From Ceratobasidium sp. AG-K (Eukaryota; Basidiomycota; Agaricomycetes; Cantharellales; Ceratobasidiaceae), in the NCBI GenBank assembly GCA_037039685.1, contig JAWNGF010000006.1, forward strand, positions 1,798,001 to 1,862,000: a stretch of 64,000 nucleotides of DNA. The letters are read 5' to 3'. The notes beneath the pieces were generated by a model that saw only the letters and a list, made by a program, of their open reading frames with translations, had not been told where the DNA came from and did no database searches. This document shows positions 21,872 through 32,824 of this stretch, piece after piece. Every line of letters begins with the position of its first letter. Positions within the stretch are counted from its first letter, which is position 1. Made by a program: the position numbers and the translations under genes.

Positions 21872-24163
21872 TCAAGCCGACTCTTGCTTCCTCTCGGTGA
21901 CTACGGCGTTCACCCACTCCCATACCGCGCGCTCGAGCATATCTTCCCACCCAGGCTCGTGTTTAGCCACCACGGTGGGCGAGAATTGGTTTGGCTCGTA
22001 GTGCGCCGTCTCGACTGCCGGTTCAGGCGCTTGGTGAAAGTGTCGTGTGTTTACGGGTTGGGTTGGGCAGGGACAATGTCAATGACATATCGTAGTTTCA
22101 ATGCCCTGCGGACAAGTCAGCGTGTGTCTTAGTAGATTGAGGAATGAGGTAGGGTGGAGTGTCCTTGGATTGATATGAGAGGAGAGACGTACGCAGCCCA
22201 CAACCCCAAGTTTTCCCTCCTCCTAAACGTCAAGGACCCACCAGCCTTTTCTTCGCTCGTTGCCGTGAGAGTCTCATGGATACTCTGAGCGTTGATGTAT
22301 CCCCAGGCTTTCCGACTCTTTCGGACTGCAGCATTGTACGCCACACATAGGATTTGTCCATCGGACAGTGCATTGAGGAGCGTGTCTCGTTTAGGTTTGA
22401 GCGGGAGGTGGTAGATAAGTTCAGGTGGGAGGAGGAAGCGGAGCAAGGCGTTTGCTCGGGCTATCCAAGCGTAAGTTAAATTTGCATCGATGACGAATAG
22501 CTTCCTCACCAATTAAATCAGACCCAAAAGGCTCGGCCGACGCCCAGTCAGGTAGCCCCTCCTCTTCCTCGCCTTCCTCATCTTCTTCATACAGCGCATC
22601 GTCCTCGGCCACACTCAGGTACTTCATGGCCTCGCTCAACGCCCCAGACACCCTCCTCACACTTGCCTCGTCCTCCGAATCGCTCATCACGGAGCTATTC
22701 GCCGGGGTTTCGCGTCCGCTATCGCTCACACGGCCTTTACGACGCTCTCGGTCCCACCCACGTTTTCCACCTCCTCGTCCACGGAATAGCACACCATCGA
22801 CAATATCGAGGTACCGCTCGACCGCCTCTCGCTCATCTAGGACGTCTTCGGTGGCTAGATCCGAACGGTATAGCCATCCTCCACCGAGTACGAGCCGTTC
22901 GTCCCAGACCTCGCGTTTTTCCTCCTCGTCGGCAAAATCCTCGCCTTCGTCCGACTCGGACCAAACTTGCACCGCGCCTCGGCCATGCACGAGCACTGTT
23001 TCGGTAACGGTTCCACCCGGTCCGGGAGTGCGCAGACGCGTAGACGACGTGTTGCACGAGGTTGGGAAGGAAGTCGCGCTATCCCGGTCTCCCTCGTCCC
23101 CGGAATGAAACATGCCCTTATCGCCGGGTGTATCGCTCCGAGACGAGGCCGAGCGGGTGTCTTGACCCGGTGATTGGCCCGAGGGAGTGCGCGACTGTGG
23201 ATCGGGCTCAGCGCCTGACACCCGTGCGCGTTCTTCGAGGGCTCGTAGTGCAATCAACACATCCAACGCCGCCCGTCTCACCAGCGCAAGAGACTCCTCT
23301 GGGTCAGGCCTCGATGGAAATGCCACGCCAGCTAGAGGTAAACTCGGTCGCGGTTTGGAAGGCGACGCGTTTGCGGGCGATGTCCTCCCTGATATGGGCA
23401 AGAGAGTGACAGAGGAAGCCGGGCTCGAAGCCATAAGCGTTCCCAAAGACTGTGTACTAAGATTCACCGGCACCACAGGGTCCTTCTTGGTCCCAGGGGC
23501 AGAAAACGCAGAGGATCGGTAAGGGCCTAATCCCTTGCCGGTATGTGTGGGATGATCGTCGGGGAGAGAAAGGACGTAATCCCGGACAGAACGAATGGCG
23601 CGCGTCGTCACTCGGAGGGTCGAGAGAACATCGAATGGTCTGGAGTCGTCGGATGCTCCAAGTCGCCATGCCTCTTCTACGACCTTTAAATCTCGGATAA
23701 CACCGGGTTTGAGCTGGGCCGGATCGACCTCATACGTTTTTGGGAGCTGCACAAATGGGATACGGATAGAGGGGTTTGGAACCATCGGAGAGGGAGGCAG
23801 TTCTGGGATGCTCGTCACACTTGACGCGGCCCGATTGTGCCCATTCCGCCCCCCGATAGCAGGAACAAGGCCCTTGGTTCGTATCATTGGCCTACAACAC
23901 GTCAACTCCAGCCATATAATTGAATGGCAAACTCACCTCTGCTTGGCTACAATCCCCGTCTTGGTAAAATAATGTTGCAAGTGTTCAATCGATCCCAGAG
24001 CCATAACACTCTCGCGCTTGGCCGCACTCCGACTAAACGGCTTGGGCGCTGCTCGTAGCGTGTTGGGGTAAATTGCCGTCGTCCGTCGAGACTTTTTCAA
24101 GTCGGGCAGTTCGCTGGGCTCCTCCATGATGAGAGAGCCGTCGAGTGTTGGAGAGTCGCCCAT
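21872..24163 (-). CDS. Conserved basidiomycete-type protein of unknown function, Ser/Pro-rich centre
   Basis: ATG 24163 (MGDSPTLDGSLIMEEPSEL). Exon 1 joins exon 2 across an intron of about 45 nt (...TGIVAKQR then PMIRTKGLVP). The large second exon holds a conserved-looking block (LPKTYEVDPAQLKPGVIRD, then RSVRDYVLSLPDDHP), a disordered Ser/Pro/Arg centre, and acidic EDEEGEEEEG. After another intron comes ARANALLRFLLPPELIYH and LLNALSDGQILCVAYNAAVRKS, whose pattern (DG..LC..YN) recalls a calponin-homology helix. That similarity is weak. The last exon probably ends ...VWEWVNAVVTERKQESA at TGA 21872-21874, but joining it needs a phase change near 22055, so an alternative end is TAA 22051-22053. 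Function not recognised. Confidence 0.6.
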
Positions 24164-25451
24164 GTTGGCTGGGACTAGATCTATGTGATCTACGCCAACA
24201 TCTGTCACGTTAGCATCCGTTGTGATTCATTACATGTACTTACATTCAGTACAAGGGAATAATCAAGGGTGGATTTCTATCGCCGAGTGCCTAGATTGGA
24301 CTAGTGTGTGTTGGACGCGGTCGAGGCTGTCGTCGAGTTCGCGTCCAGTGTAACGAGAGTAAAAGTTGCGCGACGCGAGGTTCGATACGTGTCAGTCGCC
24401 AGAGAAGTTGGGGGAAGATGAATTCACAAAATGGCGTTTGACTCCGTGCCGAGGATGGATTACATCATCGATCATTTGGCGCCTAGCACTTGATGCAATT
24501 CAGTCGTTGCTCTCGGAGCGCGCGTGTCACCATCGGACCAACGAAGCACAGGTTTGAACGGCGCTGCGCTGATACCAGCTGCAAGATTTTGATCTCTTGC
24601 AAAAACGAGCGGGCATGTTCTCCCTCCCAAGAGAAAGGGACGGGTCAATAGTCGAAACAAGCGTGATCGAAATATCAGATCTAAATGAACCAGATTGGAC
24701 AAATTGAACTCATCAAGTCTTATTCAATATTACCCCGCTTCATATCACAGGGTTGTCGAATGAAAGTCTTGTTCTACAGTAATGTTCTTCGAGAAACACA
24801 CGACCCAACAATCATCACACAGGTGCAGCCACAATGCACTTCCGAACCGCCCTCATCACATAAGCTCGTTTCTCATGGCGTTAAGAAAGATACACCCCGA
24901 TTGGTATATTGAGCAGGCTCTGTAGGGTGAATCTGTGGTCTTACGATCGTAGAATACAAGCGAACTTAGCATATGTCAGTTTATTGCACAACTCTACCTG
25001 CGCCACTCTTCGCATCAACTACCACAAACCAGGTCCGACAAGAATCGGCTTGCCCATTTGCAGTTGCAATACAGTCTTGTCGATGAGCGGGCTCCAAAAA
25101 CTCACCCACCGAAGCCGCAAGCCTACCTATCGACGCGGCTTGGAGTCAATTATATTACAATAGGAAGTGTTCGACGAAGTGTGTATCGGCGGTGCAGCAC
25201 CCCGTGAGAGACCCAGAGGAAACCACTCAGCCTCGCTTATGCAGCCACCGAAGTCCACTTCGAGGCATAGTATTTATAGTGGTCATTATCTACTGGCATA
25301 GATAATGATCGATGTGCTCTAGCCTAGCATTATATTTGTTAAAATATGGGATTGACAACGGTCGGCGCGTTTGCGGATAGCCAAGAGAATACTTGATTCC
25401 CATTCACGTTTGCTAATGTACAGCCATGTTACAGAGTAGAAAGAGATGATG
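24164..25451. other. Intergenic, no gene seen
   Basis: About 1.3 kb holding the promoter of the preceding minus-strand gene and the 3' flank of the transporter gene. Only short unsupported frames. Confidence 0.55.
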
Positions 25452-27242
25452 TTACAAAGTATACCTCCATTGGACGGTTTCCACACTCTTGCGAGCGCTA
25501 GACTCGTCCAAGCTTGCCTCCTCGGTATCCAACTTGGCATTCATGCTACAGAACCGGAGCGCGACTGCTCCAACAATAACACATAAACCAGTTTGCATCG
25601 CCATCGAGGCGATACATCCTTGCCGGTACCTAGGAGCACTTGAAGAAATGCTGCAAACAAGCTGGTTAATTCCTAGTGGGTCGAAGTGGGTATAAAAACT
25701 CACAAGAGGGTGGAAGAGGCCATGTAACCAACTGCACCAAAGCCCAAGGCGATCGCGCCTGCTACAGCCCGCTTGCAAGTCCCTCGAACGCTGGGCCAAA
25801 ATTAGCGCCTAATGTCAGCGTATATGCCGATGGACTCACTTGTTTTGCAACATGACCATTATGAAAGGCAGTTGTGCAGCACTTCCTGCATACGCCAAAA
25901 ATGTGCCGAAAACGCCTGCACCCACGTTCTTGCTAAGCATACAACCAAACCCGATGATGCACATAAATGCGGTAACGATGATATACGGAGCACGAGTACG
26001 TGTGCGGTCCGAGTGACGTGCCATAATAACTGCAAAGCCCGCAGCGACAAACCAGGCTGGAATCGAGAGGGCGGCTGTGCCAGCTGGAGAGTAGCCGAGG
26101 GAGGCGAGACGGGCCTTTCCAACAGTGGAAAGCGCGGTCGCTGCGACATTAGCGCAACCATAAGCTAGACCAAGAGCCCATATCATCCAGCATCTGAAAT
26201 GATAAAGGACCTTTTCCCAGACGTGTGCATCGCAGGCGATATGATCATTTCGGTCTTTCTCGAGACGATCGAGAACTGGACACCGTTGAATGTGAGCATT
26301 ATGAAAGATGCTTTGGGTTAGAGGATTTTGTACCTTGCTTGCGATCCCCCTCGTTCAAAAAAGTAGCACGTTCAGGAAAATTTGGGACGAACATAAGCGC
26401 CAGGAAAGAGATGCAGGCGATAAGGGAGCCTAGGATCCTCCGGTGAGCCATCTTCCAATTAATCAACCATCAACGTACCAAATACTATAAAAACCCACTG
26501 CCATCCTCGCAGCCCGCTGGTCCCGTTCATAAGCATCACAAGGTATGCGAGAATGGGGGAAGCGCCGTGAGCCAAGATTTGTGCTTGGTAGAAAATCGTC
26601 ATGCGAAGTCCAAGCTCAAAGCGAGTGTACCAGCAGGTAATAAGTAGAGTGCAAACCGATAAGAAACTGCGCGAAGTATCTAGCTCAGCCCCGGTTCAGC
26701 CAACTCAATAAATTCACACTTACCCGCTCTGAAGAGCGCCTAGGATAGCACGTACTACGGCCAGCTGCTGCCAGTTTTGGAGAAATGCAACAGCAATACC
26801 ACCATCAATACCCCAGAAGAATACGATCGCAAACAGGAACAACCGAGGGTGATATCGACGGACAAGCAGTGCACCTGGGAGCTGAAATATGATATCTATA
26901 CGACAAAATAAAATAGTTAGCCGTGGGCTAAGAAGCATGCGATCTCGTGGATATGGGTGACATACAGCCAACGAAAAACACAAGCAAGGATACCCAGTAA
27001 TCATTATTTTTGAACCCCATTATCGTAACCCCAAAGGAGTCGAGCCGAGCTGCTCCAAAGTTCAGGAGAGTCATGATTGGCATAACAAACAGGTCGACCC
27101 GACGCATCAGGCCAGAGTCGTCAGTACGGCCACTCTCAAGAAAAGGAACATCAGGGATAATATCATTGGTTTTTGTGAGCTTGAGGTCGGCTTTGTCGTC
27201 AGAGATGGATGAAGCATCCTCGCGCTTGTCATGGGTTGACAT
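25452..27242 (-). CDS. MFS transporter, anion:cation symporter (allantoate-permease-like) family
   Basis: Plasma-membrane carrier of the fungal ACS/Dal5-like branch; substrate unknown. ATG 27242 (MSTHDKREDASSI) starts a hydrophilic N-terminus, then RRVDLFVMPIMTLLNF, then after introns FFVGYIIFQLPGALLVRRYHP (TM2-3 signature), CWYTRFELGLRMTIFYQAQ (TM4 loop; usual form SWYxRxExxxR), GWQWVFI, a linker VLDRLEKDRNDHIA with DAHVWEKVL, and the second half from MIWALGLAYGC through MARHSDRTRTRAPY to a cytosolic Ser/Glu-rich tail ending VQWRYTL. At least six introns of normal size. The segment between TM1 and TM2 looks short: NFGAARLDSFG lacks the usual D-R-x-N-I motif (about ten residues). Confidence 0.8.
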
Positions 27243-28251
27243 CCCAAGTCTTTAGATCACTGAGCGAAGGAGAGGAGAGGGGAACTCTGGGCCTTCATAG
27301 TTCATGTGGAAGCCTATTTCAATGTCTATGTAGCTGGAGAGAGCCGTAGGAGCGGCGTAGGAGTATATCCTCCGCGTCCAGATCGTAAATAGCGCAAAAG
27401 GTACTGGTCTTTGGTAGAGATGAAGATTGCGCTTGAAATGGTCCTAGATGAGAAGATGGAAAAGCCGTGCCCTAAAATCGTTGATTTTCCCCTTTTCGGT
27501 TGAGTGACGAGCGGTTATACGGCTAGCTTGTTATCGAATGTGGATTCTAGAACACGCTTGGCGTGCCCCCGTACCGTTTTCGTAAAGGTGCCTTGCCATA
27601 AAATCTATACACCCTATCATCACAACCGGTGACCATGCCAAAAGCCGAATATGGTCAACAATGGATTGTGGCGCGAAGTGGCCCGTTATCCCATTTGATA
27701 CCGATCCAGGCCTAGTTCGAGACAACCAGCCATCGATGGTCAGTGGCCAAATGCCAAGAGCGATGTATCACGAAATGAAAGCCCGGTCAGGAACAACTAC
27801 GTAGCAGCAACTCCTGTGATTGGATAACGAGCAGGGGGCGCACGATGTCTCGAGCGCACAACGAGGTGACAGTCAAGGTGGGGTGAATTTGAAATGCAAC
27901 AACCTGGTGATTGGCATCACGCCTGTCAGGTCCCCGTTCGTCCCGTTCGTAACTATCCCCTCGTATAGACATCATGCGTGATTCCTAATTCACCCAAGGA
28001 TGGCTTGTGCACACCTCTCAATGGGGTCTTCTAAGTTAATTCCAGCTAACCATCGGATTGCTTCAGCTATCGATCAAGCAAGAAGCTAGCCCTCCCCTCG
28101 AAGTGGGCTCTTTCGATCGGGCCCAGCTTGGGAGGGGTTAGTTTCTGGATGTCTGTTCCAGCTTCTGACTTTTCAGGAATGCGAAACTCTAGATGGACTA
28201 TTGAGTCTGGTTGAACATGACATAAGCCGGGCTACTTGAGACTACGACACA
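27243..28251. other. Intergenic, no gene seen
   Basis: Promoter side of the transporter gene, then sequence with no supported frame up to the MITE. Confidence 0.55.
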
Positions 28252-28539
28252 CACTGTTGGGGGCCGAGGGACTGAATATTAGTGACCTGCATACTGAACC
28301 AAAAATGGCCGCTTTCAGTGACGTATTGCCTTAGGCTTCAGGCATTTTGCGCGTGGTTCGGGTTGATCCTTATCAAAAATAGTATATTTGAAATGATTGT
28401 GGGGCTAATTTGCCCCCCGGTCAGCCCTGGGGATAAGGTTCAGTGAAAATATAGCGGAAAGCGGTCACGGTCAGTGCTTTGGACTATGAGTTTTCAATGT
28501 TTAGATCACAAGGATTCAGCCCGCCTAGCCCACACAGTG
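28252..28539. mobile_element. 288 bp MITE-like element, CACTG termini, copy 1
   Basis: Starts CACTGTTGGGGGC and ends CCCACACAGTG, giving imperfect terminal inverted repeats. It is flanked by ACA on both sides (28249-28251 and 28540-28542), a 3 bp duplication. CACTA/CACTG ends with a 3 bp duplication fit the EnSpm/CACTA group. It has no coding capacity, so it is non-autonomous. A diverged copy of nearly equal length is at 50548-50834. Confidence 0.8.
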
Positions 28540-29053
28540 ACAAGGTACCCACGGACTCTCACCTGTCACGCTCTGCATATACCCCTTCACTTACGTTGCA
28601 TCCCAATACCTCATTCTTTGCCGTTTCCTGCACTTCCCTCCTCGGATGTGAATCTCAGTCTTCGGTTAGCGTCAGTTACCGTTACATGCCTCAAATACTG
28701 TGCTCTGTGATACTCCGAAATCCATTACCAGCCACCCACTGTGGATATGATAAATTTATAATTCCGCACAGCTCTGTTGAATGCGATACGGTCCGCATTA
28801 GAATTGACAAGAATAAAGTGGCGCAATCAATTCCAGACATTGTAGGCCCGATAGTGACCATGTATTCGACCTTAATCCGCCTCCAACCTCATAAGACCTC
28901 ACTCCAGCTTCTCTTTGCGAGCAGAGCAACTTTCTGTGAATGGCTTCAACGACTAAATAAAATGCAAGGATGCGACGCCCACCAGACATAGTAACTCAAG
29001 TTTAGTGTTAGGAGCTGACTTGGGCGTTACGCTAAAAGAACCAAAAATCTGGA
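28540..29053. other. Intergenic, no gene seen
   Basis: Sequence between the MITE and the left arm of the large inverted repeat. A frame at 28479-28991 runs through the MITE and is not credible as a gene. Confidence 0.5.
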
Positions 29054-31000
29054 GGGATAGGCGAGTATTGCCACCAGGCTTGGCGAACTGTGAGCCCCGA
29101 AACATTGACGATCAGTTCAGGAGTGAAGTGTCACCAGAGTCTACATGTATGCTGTACCTCACATGTGCCCGCATATATGTGACCGTTCAAGCATATCTTT
29201 TGTCTATGTGATTATGTGCCAAGGCGCTTCTCAACTGATGGGGCTAGCCGAGCGATGTTTGGCGCGAAAGGCTTGATCAAGAAACTGTTTGGCATTGTTT
29301 ACGCCGACAGATCATGGACCGGACACGCCGATCATCGAGATATATACAAGGATCATGGTAAAGTTCTTCCTATATGTATATTATAATGTAGCGTTCACCG
29401 GCTCATGCATATTGGTATGGCTCCCAGTATCTAGAAAGGGATGTGGTCATACTAGCTCTGAGCTACTGGACGCCGGGCACGCCGGGCACTTTACCCGCAA
29501 CCATCGCTTACGAACCGTGCTTCACGCAGGCTAGACAATATACCGACGAATGCATCCACCCAGTCAACTCACGCTTCGGAAGCGTAAAATCATGCCCGAA
29601 AGACCACACGTGTAACAATGGGCGCGCACCTGTTGGAAGGAAGCCCGGGAGCGTATGGCAGCGGCAGCTCGCATACTAGTATACCGCCTTCGTGGCCCCA
29701 GCCGACGGCGCGTATCAGTACTCTGCGTGCGGGATAGAATGTACTGTATGTTCCGTCTAGGAAGGCGAGGACTGTGAAGAGTCGATTCTGCCCGAACCTG
29801 GTTGTGCTGGTTGAAGTATGCGATACTCAAACGGTATAAAACGAGTACATACAAGCTCGACTAGAAACCAGCACCAACAGGTCTCTCTCTACTTTCGATA
29901 CACTCTACACTCACCTCCATCAGTTCGACATGAAGTTCTTGGCCCTCGCCGCAACCACCGCTCTCGCCCTCCTGCAGGTGTCTTTCGCTGCTCCTGCCGT
30001 CAAGGCTCGCGACTGCGCGTCGATCCCTTCGACCGCCAACCCGGCTATCAGGGACCAGGTCTACCGCATCACCGTCGGTCGCGGAGTGACGGACAAGGTG
30101 CTGCTGAGCACGTTTGAGGTATGGGGCATACATAACTTGGTCTTGTGATGACACGACTCATCGGGACTAATCAACCAGACCGCTTGGATCGAGTCACACG
30201 TCAACAATCTGTGAGTGGTGATCGAACAGCGACAAGACCATTCGCTAACATACCGTTTCCTGAATTCCAGGCCTTGCGGAGACCAAGACTCGATCGGGGT
30301 GTTCCAGCAGCGTCCCAGCCAAGGGTGGGGTTCGTATGCCCAGATCATGGATGTTAACTACAGCACCAACAAGGTGAGCTGTGACACGAACGATGGCTGG
30401 TAATCAAACTGAACTCGTCAATAACAACCATCGTAGTACCTCGACCAAGCGATTGTGAATGACAGGAACAACCCGGGATACAGCGCTGGACAACTCGCCC
30501 AGTCGGTTCAACGTTCCGAGTTCCCCCTTCGTGTAAGTTTCTCGACAGAGTTGTCCATGAAGGATACTGACGGTAAGAGTGGACTCTATAGTACGATCAG
30601 GCCGAAGGTATTGCGCGCGACCTGCTTGCCCAAGCCCGGGCTTCCGTTGGCGGAGTCACTCCGGGAACTGGCAAGTGTGCTGGCGTTGCAGCGTACGGAT
30701 CCGCTACCGTGTACACTGGCGGCCAACGATGCACTTACGGAGGGTGAGCGCGGATCCCTTCATCACTTGTATAATGCTCTAACAACGAGAAACAATGAAT
30801 CGCAGACGCCTATGGACTGCCAAATGGTGGACGCAGTACGAAACACCGAGCACTGGTGGTACCGGAGTGTGGCAGGACAATGGTGCCTGCTAGATAGGCT
30901 GGAGGCGGATGTATGGAAGCCTCTTACGGTTGAAAATTCGGCATGGCGTATGCTATCGGGTCTGAACTCATACATAGAATACATTGTTCTTAAATCAAAA
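29054..31000 (+). repeat. Left arm of 1947 bp inverted repeat
   Basis: Reverse complement of 34322-36268. The arms have identical length (1947 bp; coordinates sum to 65322 for every paired base checked). I found no mismatch in the end regions and coding stretches compared. Identity stops sharply at both ends (gggatagg outside, aaatcaaaa inside). Contains a complete gene at 29930-30893. Confidence 0.95.
29930..30893 (+). CDS. Secreted lysozyme-like protein with C-terminal CBM5/12-type chitin-binding module, copy 1
   Basis: Six exons: 29930-30118, 30179-30210, 30271-30373, 30437-30532, 30592-30743 and 30806-30893, with introns of 59-63 nt. The product is about 215 residues. A signal peptide (MKFLALAATTALALLQVSFA) is followed by a domain with ETAWIESHVNN and GDQDSIGVFQQRPSQGWGS. 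This resembles the lysozyme-like domain of actinobacterial secreted proteins, with the Glu of ETAWIES as likely acid. After a Gly-rich linker the C-terminus (ATVYTGGQRCTYGG, then WTAKWWTQYETPS, GVWQDNGAC) is a CBM5/12-like chitin-binding module. Likely acts on peptidoglycan or chitin outside the cell; the substrate is inferred. Promoter TATA-like ggtataaaac about 95 nt upstream. Confidence 0.85.
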
Positions 31001-31436
31001 TTGTGTGTTTAAGCCATGCCAGCGGTGAAGAAGCAGTACAGTCGTCTGAGGAATGATTCTACTTTAAATCGTTATTTGGTACGTCGATCCCTGCCCTCCA
31101 GGGTGGTCTCTTATAGATGAGAGTGCATGATTAAGCATTTGGACTGGCAGCTTTGCAATATGGTAGAGCTTCAGGCCTTCGGTCAGAGGGAACCTCGTGA
31201 CTTTACTGTAGGTTTGCAGGTAATCGCACAAAGTCTGCAAGCCTGAGCTTCTTGACGAATCGGGTTGAACTTCCGAGAATATATGGTGATCAGCCTCGTT
31301 GGCCTCTGTGGCTGAATTGCATCCTGATATAACGAGTCAAGAATCCACCAAATTTGTGGCCTCCAGTTCTTGTGCCTCATTGAAGTGCCACACACGTCGA
31401 CACGGGACCCCGAGCCTTTTGATGTTTGCAATTCGT

Positions 31437-31648
31437 TTACAGCAAACGTCAATTCGATAGTCGCACCCCATTTTCATGATCATCAAAATCTGTCCGGGAT
31501 GTCACAGGACGTCGACGGACTGGTTGTATCCGAGTTGTGTCTCAATATCCTAATAGGGCATGGAATAATGCGACATCTTAGCCACCATCAAACCCCTGTG
31601 ATGCTATGGGTTCGAGTAGCTAATTTAGATGGATAGCCACAAGTAGCC
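31437..31648 (+). repeat. 212 bp inverted repeat inside the spacer, left copy
   Basis: Reverse complement of 32613-32824 with only a handful of differences (for example agcaaacg/agcgaacg, ttagatgg/ttatatgg). The pair is separated by 964 bp and is not concentric with the large arms. Confidence 0.88.
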
Positions 31649-32612
31649 AGCCCAGGCAAGCCTACCCGCAGTTTTTTGGGTGTGGTAAAGGCTCCGACTC
31701 GATGCACGTGTTGAAAGCGGCGCAATTCAGCTGCTGGAGGCGGGCACACGAAGCGCAACGGGCAATCACGGGCGGTAGATTCGGAGCTATACGCGTACGA
31801 AAAATAGTGGTAAAGCCCTAACAGACCTAAATAATGGGTGCATACTGAGCTCCCCTATAGCGCATTCAATCCCAGAATATAGGCAATAGAAGTGACTCAG
31901 AATGCTATGCAATTATGTGTTGTAGAAGGCTGCAAGAGATCTCCTGACAGGTACGTTGTGTATACTAGTGATGTTGGGCGACAGAGTTGCCGAAGGGCGT
32001 CCAGGAGTCGGCGGCAGTCACAAGTAACCGCCGCATACACTGGGAGGGCGCTTTCCTGATTCGAACATCTGGTTCGGGATCGGGTGTTCCCCGGAGATTG
32101 CCCCTATGTTCTGAGATATATGTAGGTGGGAGAATGACTGCGGATCCTCAGCTTGAACCTTTCCTTTCGTGCTGAGGTACGTTGTCTCTCTCTCCCCGTT
32201 TCACATTTGTTTCTCACATGTATATTCATTTGTACAGTATTTTGTTTCATAGCTTCATTCACACACTTGCTACACACATTGCGTATCAAGTGATACCTCT
32301 ATATTAAACCACACACACTATCTCATTCATTTGCTACTTACTTGCCCAATATTAGGTGAGGATCAGGTCCTAAAGTGGGAACCTGGCAAAAGTCATGAAA
32401 ACGTGGCATTCACATCTACCTCCGTGAGCTTGAAAGCCAATGTTCAAGGATCGAAGGTGCATTGTAAACCACTGAACCCCGACTTCGCCACCTAGAGGTC
32501 TCGAGGGGATGCAAATTAAAGGACTGGCTGCTCACGCAGAAACTCAATCTCGTTGACTCAAGGATGAATTTTTATTCCCTGGCGCCTCAAATGATGATGA
32601 AATCTTCGGGAA

Positions 32613-32824
32613 GGCTACTTGTGATTATCCATATAAATTAGCTACTCGAACCCATAGCATCACAGGGGTTTGATGGTGGCTAAGATGTCGCATTATTCCA
32701 TGCCCTATTAGGATATTGAGACACAACTCGGATACAACCAGTCCGTCGACATCCTGTGACATCCCGGACAGATTTTGATGATCACGAAAATGGGGTGCGA
32801 CTATCGAATTGACGTTCGCTGTAA
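32613..32824 (-). repeat. 212 bp inverted repeat inside the spacer, right copy
   Basis: Partner of 31437-31648, same length, opposite orientation. Confidence 0.88.

Noticed and set aside
22626..23522. Plus-strand frames opposite the Ser/Pro-rich unknown gene
   Set aside because: Antisense shadows of a GC-rich coding exon.
28479..28991. 170-codon frame
   Set aside because: Starts inside the MITE and continues through its terminus into flanking DNA; not conserved in the second MITE copy.
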